Assembly: GCA_017474705.1 (NCBI GenBank)
Contig: JAFVHC010000247.1
Coordinates: 1-9,169, forward strand
DNA length: 9,169 nucleotides
Direction: 5' to 3'
From: Bacillota bacterium
Lineage (GTDB): Bacteria > Bacillota > Clostridia > Lachnospirales > Bianqueaceae
The translations under genes were made by a program, and so were the position numbers. Position 1 is the stretch's first letter. Each line of letters opens with the position of its first letter. Shown here in pieces: positions 1 to 5,469 of this stretch. The notes under the pieces are model-generated. The model was not told where the DNA came from and made no database searches. It saw only the letters and a program-made list of their open reading frames with translations.

Positions 1-326
1 TCGGCAGCGCCCAGCGTATCCCCACCCCCACCGGTTCCACCACCATCCTGGTCGCCGTCGTGAAGGGTAAGGACATCACGAAGGAAGGCATCAACGAAGC
101 CATGAAGGCTGCTGCCTCTGAGTCCTATGGCTACAACACCGACCAGATCGTATCCTCCGATGTTATCGGAATGCGTTACGGTTCCCTGTTCGATGCCACC
201 CAGACCATGGTTTCCAAGATCGATGACGAGACCTACGAAGTACAGGTTGTTTCTTGGTATGACAACGAGAACTCCTACACTTCTCAGATGGTCCGCACGA
301 TCAAATACTTTGCGGAACTTGCATAA
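1..326 (+). CDS. gap: Glyceraldehyde-3-phosphate dehydrogenase, C-terminal part (5' end outside window)
   Basis: Glycolytic, cytosolic, NAD-dependent enzyme that oxidatively phosphorylates glyceraldehyde 3-phosphate to 1,3-bisphosphoglycerate. The open frame enters the window at base 3 and ends at TAA 324-326, giving about 107 residues, roughly the last third of a normal ~335-residue protein. The visible part includes IPTPTGSTTILVAVV near the start, the region KAAASESYGY, the stretch SSDVIGMRYGSLFDATQTMV, and the family hallmark WYDNENSY close to the C-terminus. The NAD-binding Rossmann domain and the catalytic cysteine lie upstream, outside the window. A GTG at base 60 could be taken as a start, but it is internal: homology continues upstream to the window edge. 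The gene is followed after 34 bp by a strong terminator. The identification is secure from the signature sequences. Confidence 0.97.
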   Translation, partial: GSAQRIPTPTGSTTILVAVVKGKDITKEGINEAMKAAASESYGYNTDQIVSSDVIGMRYGSLFDATQTMVSKIDDETYEVQVVSWYDNENSYTSQMVRTIKYFAELA

Positions 327-360
327 GCTACAAGCCATGCGCGAATGAAGAAAAGAATAG

Positions 361-400
361 ACGCGGAGGGATGCTTGCATCCTTTCCGCGTTTTTCTTTT
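361..400 (+). terminator. Rho-independent terminator of gap
   Basis: A hairpin with left arm ACGCGGAGGGATG (361-373), loop CTTG (374-377) and right arm CATCCTTTCCGCGT (378-391) has a one-base bulge or mismatch in the middle and runs straight into a T-rich tract (391-400). It starts 34 bp after the gap stop codon. A-rich sequence before the hairpin (347-360) means it could also terminate minus-strand transcription coming from the right. Confidence 0.9.
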
Positions 401-690
401 CTGAATGAGCATACGGCGCCAGCCGTACACGAGAACACGAAGGCCGTCAGGCCTGAAGTGTTCGAGGGCATGGCTTGCAAGAGTGAAAAAAATATAGGGT
501 TCGCGAGAGCTTGCTCTCAAGTGGACCCTTATTTTTTGTTTCAGACTTATATGGCGCCGCTCCGTGACGAGAACACCGCAGGTGTTCGAGTGCGGACCAG
601 CGAAGCTGGAGGTGCCATACGAGGCCGCGCATGCGGCCGTGGGCATGGCTTGCAAGGATAAGATTTTCTGAATGAACATACGGGCCGTAC
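397..690. repeat. Tandem hairpin-rich intergenic repeat, two full copies and one partial
   Basis: Copy 1 (397-481) starts TTTTCTGAATGAGCATACGG, contains a TACGGC/GCCGTA hairpin (412-417 with 422-427), then a GAACAC/GTGTTC hairpin (433-438 with 458-463) enclosing AGGCC/GGCCT (441-445 with 450-454), and ends GGGCATGGCTTGCAAG (466-481). Copy 2 (about 538-656) starts with a diverged version of the same head, has GAACACC/GGTGTTC (571-577 with 581-587), and gains two extra hairpins, CCAGC/GCTGG (597-601 with 605-609) and GGCCGC/GCGGCC (623-628 with 633-638). It ends with the identical 16-base tail (641-656). Partial copy 3 (664-690) repeats the head with one change in 20 bases and a short GG(G)CC hairpin. 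The order of parts is conserved while the hairpins vary. Function is unknown: it could be a genome-wide palindromic repeat family or a structured RNA. No protein reading is convincing on either strand. Confidence 0.75.
486..537 (-). terminator. Bidirectional terminator-like hairpin between repeat copies
   Basis: AGGGT (496-500) pairs with ACCCT (525-529), and inside it GAGAGC (505-510) pairs with GCTCTC (513-518). A run of A precedes (486-492) and a run of T follows (531-537), so each strand ends the hairpin with a U tract; the minus-strand one (TATATTTTTTT) is the longer. It separates repeat copies 1 and 2. It is well placed to end any minus-strand transcript from the promoter at 1032-1060, which would give an RNA of about 540 nt; that is inference. 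Confidence 0.55.
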
Positions 691-931
691 AGGATAGAAC
701 TGACTAGATTTCACTTTTTATCACTTTCATCACCCGTATTATGTGTCATCATCCTCTTTGCGATCATGACACAGGACACTTTTTCCCACTAAACATGCAG
801 ATTTTTCTTCTTTGTATGCCTTTTTCAATACCTCTTACCTACTGATCCAACTGATTCTCAAGAATTGTATGTTCCGATAGGCCGAAAAGTAAACGAATCT
901 TATTTTTAATCATTTTACTCACTTTTACGCC
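691..931. other. AT-rich intergenic stretch with one inverted repeat, no supported gene
   Basis: I find no convincing gene, RNA or promoter between the repeat array and the small ORF at 933. The only structure seen is an inverted repeat, TGTGTCATCATC (742-753) against GATCATGACACA (762-773), with one mismatch and an 8-nt spacer. It could be an operator or a weak hairpin. A 24-codon minus-strand ORF at 839-913 has no ribosome binding site and was not called. Confidence 0.5.
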
Positions 932-932
932 A

Positions 933-1001
933 TTAAAACCGTCTGTAATTTACCCACAATTTCCAAAATACAACCTTGACTGTATGTCTCATGACCGGCA
1001 T
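933..1001 (-). CDS. Possible 22-residue cationic peptide, candidate target of the LysR-type regulator
   Basis: The ORF reads MPVMRHTVKVVFWKLWVNYR plus RF and stops at TAA (933-935). Its support is context and not homology. An AAGGAGG Shine-Dalgarno lies at 1010-1016, eight bases before the ATG, and a promoter (TTGATT, 17 nt, TATACT) lies at 1032-1060, about 30 bp upstream, with a LysR-type dyad ahead of it. The peptide is rich in Lys/Arg and aromatic residues with no acidic residue, so it could be membrane-active or bind nucleic acid; that is inference. An in-frame upstream ATG at 1017-1019 would give 28 residues but has no Shine-Dalgarno. Alternatives are a leader peptide, the remains of a decayed gene, or a chance ORF on a noncoding RNA. 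I do not recognise the sequence. Confidence 0.35.
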   Translation of the reverse strand: MPVMRHTVKVVFWKLWVNYRRF

Positions 1002-1031
1002 GTCCTCGCCCTCCTTCATGTAGATACTCAA

Positions 1032-1060
1032 AGTATAAAAGCCCCTGTTTCCAAAATCAA
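1032..1060 (-). promoter_or_regulatory. Sigma-A-type promoter reading away from lysR
   Basis: On the minus strand the -35 is TTGATT (1055-1060), the spacer is 17 nt, and the -10 is TATACT (1032-1037), so the expected start is near 1025. The -35 lies in the loop of the lysR terminator hairpin and the -10 at its foot. The arrangement is the same, base for base in spacing, as the reductase operon promoter at 4441-4469, which supports it being a real promoter. Confidence 0.6.
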
Positions 1061-1079
1061 TTCGGAAACAAGGGCTTTT
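1037..1079 (-). terminator. Terminator of lysR, also hosting a promoter
   Basis: AAAAGCCCCTGTTTCC (1037-1052) pairs with GGAAACAAGGGCTTTT (1064-1079) over 16 positions with one mismatch, around an 11-nt loop. It begins 14 bp after the lysR stop codon in the minus direction and ends in TTTTAT. The near-perfect A/T ends mean it could also stop plus-strand transcripts coming from the gap side. Confidence 0.85.
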
Positions 1080-1081
1080 GC

Positions 1082-1096
1082 ATTAGCATAACTTAT
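1082..1096 (-). promoter_or_regulatory. Second LysR-type binding site (imperfect dyad) over the lysR stop codon
   Basis: ATTAG-CATAA-CTTAT matches the perfect dyad at 4491-4505 at 11 of 15 positions, keeping the CTTAT half-site whole and four of five bases of the other half. It lies exactly 21 nt upstream of the -35 of the promoter at 1032-1060, the same distance as in the other copy, which puts its centre near -64. The TAA of lysR (1093-1095) falls inside it. Alone it would be weak evidence; the shared spacing makes it credible. Confidence 0.5.
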
Positions 1097-1989
1097 TCAA
1101 GGCGCTCCTCAAAACGTTGCAACAGCATCTTTTCAAAGGATTCCGCGTAGGGATTCGTGTTTTCTTTCAAACGGAAGGCGCAGGTATTGCGTAGGATCGC
1201 TTCTCCCTTACGCAGCAAAGGGATCCTCTTGAACGTCGCTCCGGTGTAAGTGCCGCCAGGCCTGCCTTCAATGGGCAGGATGCCTCGGCCAGAGATCACA
1301 AGGACGCGCGCTTCCTGCAGGCTGCGGGCGAAGAGGAACTCTCCCCCAAAGCCGATGATGTCACGGAAGAAGCGCTGCTCTTCTTTTTCCTGGTTCTCAC
1401 CAGCGACCAGAATACACGGTGTATGCTTCAGTTCACCGATCTCGATTTGATCCAGCTTGGCCAACGGACTATTGATGGATACTTCCACAAAGTACTGAGA
1501 ACGCCTTAAGATCGTATTATGGCAATGGTCGGCAAACGCACGTCTCTGGTCGTTGAGCACCAGATCCGCCCCGCCCGAGATCAGCGCCTCGTACAAGTCT
1601 TCATGATTGCCGGAAAATGTCTCGATCTCCACCAGAGGATTCTTTTGTGAAAACGTGGAGATGGTTTTGCCAAGTTCGTCCCCGGTATAGGAGCTTAAGT
1701 ATCCTATGCAAAGTTCCGGCCCCATGCTCATACCTTGGCGTCTGGTGTCCCGTAAGAGCTGTTCCAGCTCCGCGGTGATCGGTAAAGATCTGCGATAGAA
1801 GTATTCACCGGCCGGTGTCAAAGAGAACCTGCGGTTTTTGCGCTCTAACAGCAAGGTGCCCAGTTCACTCTCCAGCGCGGAGATCGCCTGACTGATGGCA
1901 GACTGCGAGACAAAGCACTGCTCCGCCGCTTCCGTAAAACTGCCGGTCTCCACCACAGACTGAAAATACTTCATTTGCCTGAACAGCAT
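1093..1989 (-). CDS. LysR-family transcriptional regulator
   Basis: DNA-binding regulator of 298 residues, the normal length for the family. The N-terminal winged helix-turn-helix spans about residues 1-60 and shows the typical pattern MKYFQSVVETGSFTEAA, then VSQSAISQAISALESELG, then LTPAG at 57-61. A periplasmic-binding-protein-like effector domain follows from about residue 87. The start chosen is the ATG at 1987-1989, because an ideal Shine-Dalgarno, GGAGGTGATC, ends a few bases before it; an in-frame ATG seven codons upstream would place that sequence inside the gene. It has its own promoter (2011-2039) and lies last in a run of minus-strand genes after two aldo/keto reductases and a SnoaL-like protein, which it probably regulates through the dyads at 4491-4505 and 1082-1096. 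The effector is unknown; a substrate or product of the reductases, or a redox signal, is plausible. Confidence 0.93.
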   Translation of the reverse strand: MLFRQMKYFQSVVETGSFTEAAEQCFVSQSAISQAISALESELGTLLLERKNRRFSLTPAGEYFYRRSLPITAELEQLLRDTRRQGMSMGPELCIGYLSSYTGDELGKTISTFSQKNPLVEIETFSGNHEDLYEALISGGADLVLNDQRRAFADHCHNTILRRSQYFVEVSINSPLAKLDQIEIGELKHTPCILVAGENQEKEEQRFFRDIIGFGGEFLFARSLQEARVLVISGRGILPIEGRPGGTYTGATFKRIPLLRKGEAILRNTCAFRLKENTNPYAESFEKMLLQRFEERLE

Positions 1990-2010
1990 CCGATCACCTC
2001 CATGTTTCAT

Positions 2011-2039
2011 ATTGTATCAAAATGAAGGCACCTTTGCAA
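2011..2039 (-). promoter_or_regulatory. Promoter of lysR
   Basis: On the minus strand the -35 is TTGCAA (2034-2039), the spacer is 17 nt, and the -10 is TACAAT (2011-2016). It occupies the 53-bp gap between the SnoaL-like gene and lysR and lies about 20 bp upstream of the GGAGGTGAT ribosome binding site. I see no terminator in this gap, so lysR may also be reached by read-through from the reductase operon. No dyad like 4491-4505 is present here, so autoregulation at this promoter is not evident. Confidence 0.6.
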
Positions 2040-2042
2040 TGT

Positions 2043-2411
2043 TCAATACATACTCGCTTTCGCCGAGATCAGCCGCCAACTGTTGTTTCGCTTCTGCAGC
2101 GTAAACTCCAGCTTCAATGGCCATTCTTGCCGACGACCGCCATACACCGCGGCACTCACCCGGCTCAAGCCCGTCATCACAGCCGTATCGTGCCGAACAT
2201 CGATGTCCAGGCGTTCGGTTTCTGCCGCAAAATAATTAAGCGTACCATTCTGAATGCTGTTGATGTATTCCTTTTTATCCTGGGTCCTGCCTGTCATGTG
2301 CGTCAAGGTGAAGCTATCGTCATGCAGGCGGTCCAGTTCTCCCAGATCCTTCTGGATCATGGCAGTGTACATTTCATCATACAGCAGCGCGATCTGTTGC
2401 TTGTCATCCAT
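2043..2411 (-). CDS. SnoaL/NTF2-like (DUF4440-type) small protein
   Basis: A 122-residue protein with the layout of the NTF2-like cone fold: N-terminal helices (IALLYDEMYTAMIQKDLGELDRL), an acidic-hydrophobic turn (HDDSFTLTHMTG), a helix (DKKEYINSIQNG), and then strands ending EFTLQKRNNSWRLISAKASM. Family members include small isomerases, dehydratases, ketosteroid-isomerase-like enzymes and ligand-binding proteins, so no specific reaction can be given. No signal peptide is seen. The ATG at 2409-2411 comes one base after the TGA (2413-2415) of the upstream reductase gene, suggesting translational coupling. A GTG at 2418-2420 would add three residues and overlap that gene. Neither start has a good Shine-Dalgarno. 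The gene is co-transcribed with the two reductases, so it may act on the same or a related metabolite. Confidence 0.82.
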   Translation of the reverse strand: MDDKQQIALLYDEMYTAMIQKDLGELDRLHDDSFTLTHMTGRTQDKKEYINSIQNGTLNYFAAETERLDIDVRHDTAVMTGLSRVSAAVYGGRRQEWPLKLEFTLQKRNNSWRLISAKASMY

Positions 2412-2412
2412 A

Positions 2413-3396
2413 TCAGCCACGCTGACCGTAAACCGGCATCTTCATGGTGTCAAGAAGACTGTCGATGCGGCTGATCTCTTCCGGTGTCAGTACCACATGC
2501 TGAGAATTCAGGTTTTCAACGATCCTCGCTTCTTTGCGACTGCCCGGGATCGGGATGATCCATGGCTTCTTGCAAAGCATCCAGGCCAGGGACAGCTGCC
2601 CGCTTGAAACATTCTTTTCACGGCCTAGCTCTGCCAGCAGATCCATCAGCTTTTCGGCGGCGGCAAAGCCTTCCGGCGTGTACTGCGGCATATGGCTGCG
2701 ATAATCGACACCCTCCGCAAAGGTATCTGTCGGCTTGTAGGCGCCGGTCAGGAAACCGTTGCCCATCGGAGAGAAGGCGACCAGGGCAATGTTCAGTTCC
2801 TCCAATACCGGGAACAAGGGCTCATATTCTCTGGCCAGCATGGAATAACGGTTCTGGATCGCGGCCACCGGAGTCACAGCATGCGCTCTGCGCAGATATT
2901 CTTCGCCGGTCTCTGAAATACCCCACGCACGGATCTTGCCTTCCTTGATGAGCTGTCCCATGGTCTCGGCGACCACTTCCGGCTCTACCTTAGGATCGAT
3001 CCTGTGCTGATAATACAAGTCGATATAGTCTGTTCCCAGACGCTTCAGACTTCTTTCGACGCTGGTGCGGATCTTCTCCGGACTGCTGTCCAGCACCGCA
3101 CCGTCAGGCGTGAAAGTGATGCCCATCTTCGTCGCGATGATAACCTGGTCACGCACTGGTTTAAGCGCTTCGCCGACCAGTTCTTCATTATAGCTGGTGC
3201 TGCCATCCGGGTTGACGCCGGTATAGCACTCTGCTGTATCAAAAAAGGTGTAGCCCATATCGAAGGCCTTACGGATCATCTGCACGGCCTGACCTTTTTC
3301 TGTAGGTGCTCCATACGCATGGGAAAAGCCCATGCATCCCAACCCGACCGGGCTGACCTTGATACCGCTCTGTCCCAAAACTCTCTGCTCTTGCAT
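2413..3396 (-). CDS. Aldo/keto reductase
   Basis: NADPH-dependent carbonyl reductase of the (beta/alpha)8-barrel superfamily, 327 residues, a typical length. The catalytic tetrad is visible: Asp53 and Tyr58 in FFDTAECY, Lys90 in IIATKMG, and His131 in LYYQHRIDP. The opening RVLGQSGIKVSPVGLGCMGF and the C-terminal cofactor-phosphate-binding region IIPIPGSRK are also standard. Overall it resembles the AKR11/AKR13-type bacterial reductases that act on small aldehydes and ketones; the substrate cannot be read from sequence. The start chosen is the ATG at 3394-3396, seven bases after AAGGAG; the ATG two codons earlier is only one base from that sequence. It follows the YajO-like reductase by 24 bp and ends one base before the SnoaL-like gene's ATG, so the three form an operon. 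Confidence 0.94.
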   Translation of the reverse strand: MQEQRVLGQSGIKVSPVGLGCMGFSHAYGAPTEKGQAVQMIRKAFDMGYTFFDTAECYTGVNPDGSTSYNEELVGEALKPVRDQVIIATKMGITFTPDGAVLDSSPEKIRTSVERSLKRLGTDYIDLYYQHRIDPKVEPEVVAETMGQLIKEGKIRAWGISETGEEYLRRAHAVTPVAAIQNRYSMLAREYEPLFPVLEELNIALVAFSPMGNGFLTGAYKPTDTFAEGVDYRSHMPQYTPEGFAAAEKLMDLLAELGREKNVSSGQLSLAWMLCKKPWIIPIPGSRKEARIVENLNSQHVVLTPEEISRIDSLLDTMKMPVYGQRG

Positions 3397-3420
3397 GTTC
3401 ATGCTCCTTACACTTGTTGC

Positions 3421-4407
3421 TCAGTGTCCTGTCACAGCATGAGGAACGTATGCTTCCTCCAGGAACTTGACTTCATCCTCAGTCAGTGTCACGTCAACGG
3501 CGCCGCAGGCTTCCTCCAGATGCTTGATCTTGGTTGCTCCGACGATCGGCGCGGCTACGGTCGGCTTGCTGAGCAGCCAGCTGAGCGCGACCTGTCCCAT
3601 CGGAATGCCCTTATTCTCAGCCACCTGTTCGACACGGCGGATGATCTCCAGGTTGCTCTCATCTTCCGGGAAGAAACGTTTGCCAACAGCTTCGTTCTCA
3701 TAACGCTGGGTCACGGTTCCAGGCTTTCTTGCGAGACGGCCCTTCGCCTGCGGGGACCAGACGATCTGCTTGACACCTTGGTCAGCGCACAGCGGGATCA
3801 TTTCACGTTCTTCCTCGCGGTAGATCAGGTTGTACAAGTTCTGCATGGTCACGAACTGATGCCAGCCGTGTTCTTTCGCGACCTGCTGTGCCTTCGCGAA
3901 CTGCCAGGCATACATGCTGCTCGCGCCGATGTAGCGGGCTTTGCCGGCCTTAACGATGTCATTGAGTGCTTCCATCGTTTCCTCGATGGGCGTTTCCGGA
4001 TCCCAACGATGGATCTGATACAGGTCGACATAGTCCATACCCAGGCGCATCAAGCTATCATCGATCGCTTTCATGATGTGCTTGCGGCTGAGGCCCTGCA
4101 GGTTCAGACCCTGGCGCTCCACCGGGAAATACACCTTCGTCGCCACAACGATCTCGTCTCGGTTGGCCATCTCGCGCAGTGCGCGCCCGACGAATTCTTC
4201 ACTCGTACCACCGGAGTAGGTGTTGGCGGTGTCGAAGAAATTGATGCCCAGATCCAGTGCTCGTTTGATGATGGCACGGCTGTCCTCCTCCGGCAGTGCC
4301 CAGCCTTTACCTGTGGTGACACCGGCGTTGTCCGAGCCAAAGCTCTTGCAGCCCGGGCAGATGCGTGAAATGGTCGTTCCAGTATTGCCCAACTTTGTAT
4401 ACTTCAT
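3421..4407 (-). CDS. YajO-like aldo/keto reductase
   Basis: A second NADPH-dependent aldo/keto reductase, 328 residues, first gene of the reductase operon. Tetrad residues are Asp59 and Tyr64 in FFDTANTYSGG, Lys91 in VVATKVYFP, and His133 in LYQIHRWDP. Long stretches recall Escherichia coli YajO: LPEEDSRAIIKRAL, IEETMEALNDIVKAGKARYI, GASSM, NLIYREEEREMIPLC, and the C-terminal ALSWLLSKP. The comparison is from memory. YajO has been linked to xylulose-derived and general aldehyde reduction, but the substrate here is open. The start at ATG 4405-4407 has GAGGAG eight bases upstream; a longer in-frame version starting 15 codons earlier would run back over the transcription start and is rejected. 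Expression is probably controlled by the LysR-type dyad and promoter at 4441-4505. The two reductases of this operon are only distantly alike and belong to different subfamilies, not to a recent duplication. Confidence 0.94.
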   Translation of the reverse strand: MKYTKLGNTGTTISRICPGCKSFGSDNAGVTTGKGWALPEEDSRAIIKRALDLGINFFDTANTYSGGTSEEFVGRALREMANRDEIVVATKVYFPVERQGLNLQGLSRKHIMKAIDDSLMRLGMDYVDLYQIHRWDPETPIEETMEALNDIVKAGKARYIGASSMYAWQFAKAQQVAKEHGWHQFVTMQNLYNLIYREEEREMIPLCADQGVKQIVWSPQAKGRLARKPGTVTQRYENEAVGKRFFPEDESNLEIIRRVEQVAENKGIPMGQVALSWLLSKPTVAAPIVGATKIKHLEEACGAVDVTLTEDEVKFLEEAYVPHAVTGH

Positions 4408-4440
4408 AGTGATAGCTCCTCTCTTGGGATTTCTAAAATC

Positions 4441-4469
4441 AGTATAAAACAAGCTCCGGCCATCATCAA
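4441..4469 (-). promoter_or_regulatory. Promoter of the aldo/keto reductase operon
   Basis: On the minus strand the -35 is TTGATG (4464-4469), the spacer is 17 nt and the -10 is TATACT (4441-4446), so the start should lie near 4434, leaving a leader of about 27 nt with the GAGGAG ribosome binding site. The -35 is in the loop of the hairpin that terminates the upstream lipoprotein gene. A LysR-type dyad sits 21 nt upstream. The -35 is not a consensus match (4 of 6), as expected for an activator-dependent promoter. Confidence 0.75.
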
Positions 4470-4490
4470 TTCGATTTCCGGAGCTTATTT
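4447..4490 (-). terminator. Terminator of the ABC/cyclase/lipoprotein operon, overlapping a promoter
   Basis: AAGCTCCGG (4451-4459) pairs perfectly with CCGGAGCTT (4478-4486) around an 18-nt loop, with three more A-T pairs beyond a mismatch (4447-4449 with 4488-4490). In the minus direction the stem is followed by GTTTTAT. It begins 50 bp after the lipoprotein stop codon and separates that operon from the reductase operon. Confidence 0.75.
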
Positions 4491-4505
4491 ATAAGTTTCA
4501 CTTAT
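4491..4505 (-). promoter_or_regulatory. LysR-type operator (T-N11-A perfect dyad)
   Basis: ATAAGT-TTC-ACTTAT is a perfect palindrome with 6-bp arms and contains the LysR-family T-N11-A core (TAAGTTTCACTTA). It lies 21 nt upstream of the -35, with its centre near -64 relative to the predicted start, where LysR-type regulators usually bind. The regulator is probably the product of the gene at 1093-1989, the only LysR gene in the window and linked to the same operon; that assignment is inference. Confidence 0.75.
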
Positions 4506-4540
4506 GAAGTTTTGTAGTTGAGAACGGTCCTGTTCTCTCA

Positions 4541-5464
4541 TCACTTTCTGCTTTTCATCTGATACACAAACACTTCCGAGATCTCACAGTCGTACCCTTC
4601 ATAGAACCCCTGCGGCATGCCGAGAACGATCCTGGCGCCGCGATTGTACAGCAACAGCAGCTGATCGTTCTCCTCATCGAAGGTCAGCCCTTCGATCTCC
4701 CCCTGCCGGGTCACGTCGTCAAAGGTCCGCTCCAAAGTCACCGTGCAAAACGTGGCATCCGCATCGATCCGCGTGCGGTACAGGTGGTCCGCTTCCTCCG
4801 CGTCCGCGTCCCCATCATCTGCCGTCAGATACAGGCAGCCCTCATGATAGGCCACGCCCTGCACCCACTGGGGCGGCATCTGCAGATGGACCTTGCCCAG
4901 ATAGGCCCCGGTATCCAGATCATACTTGTACAAGTACCGCCCGCTTTCCTCACCGACCCAGGAGCACATCCAGACGGTCCGCGTGTCCGGATCGACTGCG
5001 ATACCGGAGCATTCCAACTGCCCGCTCTCCGGGGCGAAAGGAAAGGTGCGCTTCAATTCCAGCGTATCTCCGTCGTAGACCGCGATCTGGATGTTCGTAC
5101 CCACACCGTCCACGAAGTATTCCGCACCGATGTACAGCTCATTGTTATACACATCGATGTCGCCGATGTGGTTGACCTCGATCTGATATCCCTGAAAAGG
5201 ATCCTTGTTTTGTGTCACGACGTTCCATTCCGCGTCATATTTTGTCAATACCGCGGACCCACTGACCCAATACGAACCATTTTCGCAACAGACGCCCTGC
5301 CGCCCTTGGACCTCCACAGAATCCGAAAGCTCATATTGAAACGCCGGCAGCATCCGGGACACATCGGCCTCCGGACGCTCCGGCGTCTTCGTTCCGGCGG
5401 CCGTGCATCCTGCAAGAAGGCACAACATCCCCACCAGCAGGATCGCAGACAACGACCGTTTCAT
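4541..5464 (-). CDS. Lipoprotein with beta-propeller-like repeats
   Basis: A 307-residue predicted lipoprotein. The N-terminus MKRSLSAILLVGMLCLLAGC is a clear type II signal with lipobox L-A-G-C, lipidated at Cys20, so the mature protein should be anchored on the outer face of the membrane. The rest reads as repeated strand-turn units such as SYWVSGSAVLTKYDAEWNVV, GDIDVYNNELYIGAEYF, CSGIAVDPDTRTVWMCSWV, YLYKYDLDTGAYLG, QGVAYHEGCLYLTADDG and IEGLTFDEENDQLLLLYN, the pattern of NHL/SMP-30/YncE-type propellers. An acidic stretch (DDGDADAEEAD) might bind a cation. The start at ATG 5462-5464 is fixed by the signal peptide and by an ACGGAG eight bases upstream; the longer open frame lies inside the cyclase gene. 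Only 5 bp separate it from the cyclase stop, so translation is probably coupled. Binding or sensing is more likely than catalysis, but the function is unknown. Confidence 0.85.
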   Translation of the reverse strand: MKRSLSAILLVGMLCLLAGCTAAGTKTPERPEADVSRMLPAFQYELSDSVEVQGRQGVCCENGSYWVSGSAVLTKYDAEWNVVTQNKDPFQGYQIEVNHIGDIDVYNNELYIGAEYFVDGVGTNIQIAVYDGDTLELKRTFPFAPESGQLECSGIAVDPDTRTVWMCSWVGEESGRYLYKYDLDTGAYLGKVHLQMPPQWVQGVAYHEGCLYLTADDGDADAEEADHLYRTRIDADATFCTVTLERTFDDVTRQGEIEGLTFDEENDQLLLLYNRGARIVLGMPQGFYEGYDCEISEVFVYQMKSRK

Positions 5465-5469
5465 GATCT

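Noticed and set aside
371..661. 96-codon plus-strand ORF within the repeat array
   Set aside because: It starts inside the terminator stem of gap and translates hairpins; the repeat copies differ in length in ways that ignore reading frame.
284..679. 131-codon minus-strand ORF over the gap 3' end and the repeats
   Set aside because: It crosses the gap terminator, two hairpin arrays and part of gap. No ribosome binding site is seen, and the composition follows the palindromic repeats.
742..850. Short plus-strand ORF starting ATGTGTCATC near 741
   Set aside because: No ribosome binding site or plus-strand promoter is visible, and its start lies in the inverted repeat.
839..913. 24-codon minus-strand ORF downstream of the 22-codon candidate
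   Set aside because: It has no Shine-Dalgarno before its ATG and no sequence pattern to support it.
3004..4368. 454-codon plus-strand ORF opposite the two reductase genes
   Set aside because: It spans two well-identified minus-strand genes and the gap between them, has no recognisable motif, and is the kind of long antisense frame that codon bias produces.
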